NCBI GenBank assembly: GCA_045806965.1
Contig: JBJMIG010000054.1
Location: 10,954-74,953, forward strand
DNA length: 64,000 nt
Source: DASYTH01 sp045806965
GTDB lineage: Bacteria; Actinomycetota; Actinomycetes; Mycobacteriales; Pseudonocardiaceae
Direction: 5' to 3'
The notes below the pieces were generated by a model, which had not been told where the DNA came from, did not search any database, and was given only the letters and a program-made list of their open reading frames with translations. Position numbers and translations under genes: made by a program. This document shows, piece after piece, positions 62,101 through 64,000 of the stretch; the stretch's first letter is position 1, and each line of letters begins with the position of its first letter.

Positions 62101-62838
62101 CCCGAGGCGCTGCTGCTGTTGTTCTCCTCGGTGAACGGGTACTTCGGCGGCACGGCGGTCGGCGTCTACGCATCGGCGAGCGCGTTCCTGCCCGCTTTCG
62201 CCGAGTACTGGCGGGGACTTGGCCGGCCGGCACAGTGTCTGTCCTGGAGTCTCTGGGCCGACACCGCGGGAAGCGGCACCGAGCGAGCGGCCGTGGCCCG
62301 GCTCGGGTTCCGGCCGTTGCCTTCCGCGCTTGCGCTGGATCTGCTCGCGACCGCGGTGCGCGTGGATGCCCCGCATGTCCTGGTGGGCCTGGACGCAAGC
62401 CGCGAGCGCGTCGCGCGCAACACCGACCCTCGAGTGCTCGACGAGGCGGAGGTGCATGTCCGCTACCGCGGATCGGCGGACGCCGATGTCGCCGCGGCGG
62501 TGCGCGACGCACTGGGGGAGGGCGTAACCGTCCGGGCGGAGCTGTCCGGCCCGGTCATCGCGCGGTACGCCGGCGGAGTGCCGGCCAGCTCACCCGTTGA
62601 CGGCATCGAGCAGGCGGTGACCGAACTGTTGCGTGCCGAACTCCGCAACACGTTGGTGGAGCCGGCGGACAACTTCTTCGAACTCGGCGCGGACTCGATG
62701 ACCGCGATCCGGCTCGTCGCGCGGCTCAACGACCACTTCGGCAGCCAACTCGTCGTCCAGGATCTCTACCACCACCCGAGTGCGCGGGAGATCGCCGCCG
62801 GGCTCCGCGCCCGCTCCGACCCGCCCCGCAGGCGCTGA
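59140..62838 (+). CDS. Acyl/aryl-AMP ligase - ketoreductase - carrier protein
   Basis: A 1232-residue three-domain synthase. Residues about 60-640 are an AMP-forming ligase (HLLTSGSTGTPKCVRHSH, AWGMSEVCGG, WFDTGDLGFVHRG, FPKTSAGKVERGRL). Residues about 740-1130 are a PKS-type ketoreductase with YVITGGLGDIGHRVARFL (NADPH), HAKVSGT (Lys), LLFSSVNGYFGG (Ser) and GVYASASAF (Tyr; the usual Asn four residues on is Ser). Residues about 1150-1230 are a carrier with ELGADSMTAIRL. There is no ketosynthase or condensation domain. The layout resembles the A-KR-T modules that activate keto acids and reduce them on the carrier. It likely supplies a hydroxyacyl group to the condensation-GT protein. Confidence 0.88.
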   Translation: MAHAPLRSLSDIVERAIAAAGGVPGTADVEVRVRGAVPAARRPRAEPDPTGPDELPLADVDGGPFTMPATAPATLTEALARAAEDASRRGTTYLRADGGEDRQTYRELLDDAARVLTGLRVRGLDPGDSVLLHCDDNRNFVTGFWACVLGGFVPTPIGVAPTYRWQNAATRRLHSASQLLDQAPVLTDAALTDEVGALGDAAEFEVWALEALRADEPATDPYPAGADHPAVHLLTSGSTGTPKCVRHSHRTVLTRAYVNRAVNDFGPDEVTLNFMPLDHVAGMVMHNVRDVVLRYEHVNARIDGFLADPLRWFDWIERYRVTNTSAPNFVITLVTRLAGEIARRRWDLSTLRDITNGGEAIVSRTMHEFLRLLAPHGLAPDVMRPAWGMSEVCGGAVRSTMNRDDESVAVVTVDARTMAGRLRQLPAPAQGHPTFVEVGAPDPGTRLRIVDPAGDTLPELRIGRLQVRGITRMAGYYNDPAANRAAFTDDGWFDTGDLGFVHRGQLVMTGREKDTIVIRSQNYPCHEIESVVEAVEGVEPTFVAACGESDPIAGTDELIVFAVLGTDQADRRAAVVRDIVARLAREIGLRPRHVVPVPREAFPKTSAGKVERGRLLDGFRSGAFRDVLVTLPGLTGDTEDPALFVPTWLPLSGEQGPRPDPPWVVFDDANLAQRLRAAVDTPVIAVRRGTAFIRRSPLEYVVDPSDADRYAAVLAAVRRDHAAVGAVVQSAIGTEPDGLALSVHGLLRACRDAGFPMLVVTRGAGAAGEAETPNPAQAVVTGLVRTANAECGAHRVRHLDLDPADLAPETAIVAELGARGDDDVLAYRAGVRLVRRIRPVHHAATASRAGFRSGGLYVITGGLGDIGHRVARFLLTHHRAKLVLTGRSEPTGEQARRLAALTALGEVVHYRADVADSPAMDAAVTAGEDRWRRPLDGVLHLAGADISRNWRNPRAHLLADEDPAEFRRLFHAKVSGTRSLARVLRDRPEALLLLFSSVNGYFGGTAVGVYASASAFLPAFAEYWRGLGRPAQCLSWSLWADTAGSGTERAAVARLGFRPLPSALALDLLATAVRVDAPHVLVGLDASRERVARNTDPRVLDEAEVHVRYRGSADADVAAAVRDALGEGVTVRAELSGPVIARYAGGVPASSPVDGIEQAVTELLRAELRNTLVEPADNFFELGADSMTAIRLVARLNDHFGSQLVVQDLYHHPSAREIAAGLRARSDPPRRR

Positions 62839-62860
62839 TCCGCTGGGCGGCGGCGCCCCG

Positions 62861-62887
62861 AACGCTTCCCGGATCCGGGTGAGCGTT
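62861..62887 (+). terminator. Terminator at the right end of the cluster
   Basis: AACGCT (62861-62866) pairs with AGCGTT (62882-62887), enclosing the palindrome CCCGGATCCGGG (62868-62879). It starts 22 bases after the stop of the ligase-KR-carrier gene. Confidence 0.6.
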
Positions 62888-63024
62888 GCCGCCTTCCCAA
62901 ACTCCGACGTTAGGCTTTCTGATCATGCATGGCGTCCGCCAGCCATCACTTCGCGGCCGGTCTGACGGGCGAAGCGCGGGTCGGAGGGATCGCTGGGTCG
63001 CGGCGAGAGATTTCTCCGGGGCCG

Positions 63025-63051
63025 TGTCGATCCGCGGGCCGCTCGTTCGAC
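63025..63051 (+). promoter_or_regulatory. Candidate ECF42-type promoter
   Basis: TGTCGA (63025-63030) and CGAC (63048-63051) are 17 bases apart, 48 bases before the DGPF gene. This agrees with the -35/-10 pattern described for ECF42 sigma factors and suggests autoregulation. Confidence 0.5.
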
Positions 63052-63099
63052 GTGTGGGTGCGCGGGTCGAGTGGCGGCCCGCCGGATGAGGAGAACGCG

Positions 63100-63480
63100 A
63101 TGGCGAAGTACCTGCTGATCATGCGGGGCACCGATGAGTCGAACGCCGCCATGATGGCCTCGATCGAGGAGGGGATTGCCAAGACCCGCCTCTTCATCGA
63201 GGAGATGATGAAGGCCGGCGTCCTCCTCGGCGCCGAGGGGCTGGACGATCCGGGCCAGGGCGCCGTGGTCGACTTCGGCGGCGAGGCCCCGGTGGTCACG
63301 GACGGGCCGTACGGCGAGACCAAGGAACTGTTCGGGGGCTTCTTCCTGCTCGACGTCGCCTCGAAACAGGAGGCGGTCGAGTGGGCCAAGCGGGTCCCGG
63401 CGGCTCCCGGGTCCAAGATCGAGATCCGGCGGGTGCCCGAGGAGGACGAGGTCCCGCAGGACAGCACCGTCCAGCGCTGA
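63100..63480 (+). CDS. DGPF/YCII-domain protein
   Basis: A 126-residue YCII-family (DGPF) protein: MAKYLLIMRGTDESN at the start, VVTDGPYGETKELFGGFFLL (the DGPF signature, here DGPY) and EWAKRVPAAPGSKIEIRRVP. GAGGAGAACGCG precedes ATG 63100. The stop overlaps the start of the sigma factor gene by one base. DGPF proteins are the conserved partners and targets of ECF42 sigma factors. Their chemistry is not well established. Confidence 0.88.
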   Translation: MAKYLLIMRGTDESNAAMMASIEEGIAKTRLFIEEMMKAGVLLGAEGLDDPGQGAVVDFGGEAPVVTDGPYGETKELFGGFFLLDVASKQEAVEWAKRVPAAPGSKIEIRRVPEEDEVPQDSTVQR

Positions 63481-64000
63481 TGGGTACGGCCGACGTCGAG
63501 GCCGTCTGGCGGATCGAGTCGGCGCGGATCGTCGCCGCGCTGACCCGGTTCACCGGCGATTTCGGGCTGGCCGAGGACGCGGCCCAGGAGGCGGTGGCCG
63601 AGGCGCTGGTGTCATGGCCGCTCGCCTCTCCGGCCAATCCGGCCGGCTGGCTGATGGCCACGGCCCGGCGGCGGGCGATCGACGCGATCCGCCGCCGGAC
63701 CGCCCTCCAGGACCGATACGCCCTGCTGGCGGCCGACCCGGCGGTCGACGAAGAAATCGACCCCGACAAGATCGACGACGACGTCCTGGCGCTGATGTTC
63801 GTCAGCTGCCACCCGGTGCTCTCCCCCGAGGCCCGGGTGGCGCTGACCCTGCGCGTGGTCGGCGGCCTGTCCAGCGAGGAGATCGCCCGCGCGTTCCTCG
63901 TACCCGTGCCGACCGTGCAGGCCCGCATCACCCGGGGCAAGAAGACGATCGCGGCGGCCGGGGTGCCGTTCGAGCTGCCGGCGGCCGGCGAGCGCCGGGA
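63480..64000 (+). CDS. ECF42-type RNA polymerase sigma factor, 3' end outside window
   Basis: The frame opens at ATG 63480 (TGATG overlap with the DGPF gene) and continues to the window edge, at least 173 residues. Region 2 is visible as FTGDFGLAEDAAQEAVAEAL, WPLASPANPAGWLMATARRR and AIDAIRRR. Region 4 shows LTLRVVGGLSSEEIARAFLV and PTVQARITRGKKTI. ECF42 proteins carry a long TPR-like C-terminal extension, which would lie beyond the window. They have no separate anti-sigma factor, fitting the gene order here. Confidence 0.88.
   Translation, partial: MGTADVEAVWRIESARIVAALTRFTGDFGLAEDAAQEAVAEALVSWPLASPANPAGWLMATARRRAIDAIRRRTALQDRYALLAADPAVDEEIDPDKIDDDVLALMFVSCHPVLSPEARVALTLRVVGGLSSEEIARAFLVPVPTVQARITRGKKTIAAAGVPFELPAAGERR

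Larger units (their letters stand above)
37530..62838. other. Biosynthetic gene cluster: pyrrolyl-aminocyclitol-type, StrR-regulated (predicted)
   Basis: Sixteen larger genes in four operons separated by two divergent promoters (43.1-43.5 and 52.5-52.7 kb), each with a StrR-type palindrome. Minus strand: inositol-phosphate synthase, StrR-like activator, condensation-GT4 fusion; and acyl-carrier dehydrogenase, A domain, esterase. Plus strand: aminotransferase, phosphatase, MFS, Asn-synthetase-like; and an unknown protein, flavin oxidase, carrier protein, TrpB2-like, kinase, PHP phosphoesterase, ligase-KR-carrier. Boundaries are set by the hairpins at 37433 and 62861. The chemical class is inference from enzyme families. 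Confidence 0.8.

Overview
The window is high-GC DNA (about 70% by eye) with GTG/TTG starts, tightly packed operons with ATGA overlaps, and many actinobacterial families: SARP and NB-ARC/TPR regulators, a PucR regulator, a StrR-type activator, an actinobacterial-type inositol-phosphate synthase and an ECF sigma factor paired with a DGPF/YCII protein. It looks like a chromosomal accessory region of a filamentous actinobacterium, probably of the Pseudonocardiales type. The order-level guess is inference.

1-8 kb: a compact operon with a 5'-truncated S9 peptidase/class C beta-lactamase fusion, an M20 deacylase, a COG3375-type GNAT and an enolase-superfamily N-acylamino acid racemase, followed by a PucR-type regulator. 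The last three enzymes match the known N-succinyl route for turning D- into L-amino acids. Next is the helicase HrpB (8.1-10.6 kb).

10.6-13.1 kb: a minus-strand operon (GNAT, a second IF-1, an APH/kinase-like protein) behind a 17-codon leader peptide with a perfect Shine-Dalgarno and a plausible WhiB7-like promoter. This suggests an inducible ribosome-stress or antibiotic-resistance operon.

13-37 kb: accessory genes (secreted lipase-like hydrolase, NUDIX, VWA, acyl-CoA dehydrogenase, SRPBCC, GNATs, a secreted peptidoglycan-binding-like protein), a small exported peptide beside a decayed XRE/TPR regulator, a frameshifted BKACE gene, and four very large NB-ARC/TPR regulators with different N-terminal modules plus one short SARP.

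37.5-62.9 kb: a biosynthetic gene cluster without a multimodular NRPS or PKS. Four groups of genes can be read. (a) Inositol-phosphate synthase, a DegT/StsC-like aminotransferase and a HAD phosphatase point to an aminocyclitol. (b) A free-standing A domain, an acyl-CoA-dehydrogenase-like enzyme and a carrier protein point to L-proline conversion to pyrrole-2-carboxyl-carrier; the A domain reads as the proline code DLLYLALVC(K). (c) A condensation domain fused to a GT4 glycosyltransferase, an asparagine-synthetase-like amide former, a TrpB2-like PLP enzyme, a GlcD-like flavoprotein and a ligase-KR-carrier protein would assemble and tailor. (d) An MFS exporter, an aminoglycoside-phosphotransferase-like kinase and an adjacent Tat-exported PHP phosphoesterase suggest phospho-prodrug self-resistance. 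A StrR-family activator is encoded within, and two palindromes of the StrR operator type (GTTCAACTG-N11-CAGTTGAAC form) sit in the two divergent promoter regions. This cluster is the best candidate for an undescribed system.

The window ends in an ECF42-like unit (DGPF protein plus truncated sigma factor). No rRNA, intact tRNA, CRISPR array or insertion sequence was seen.
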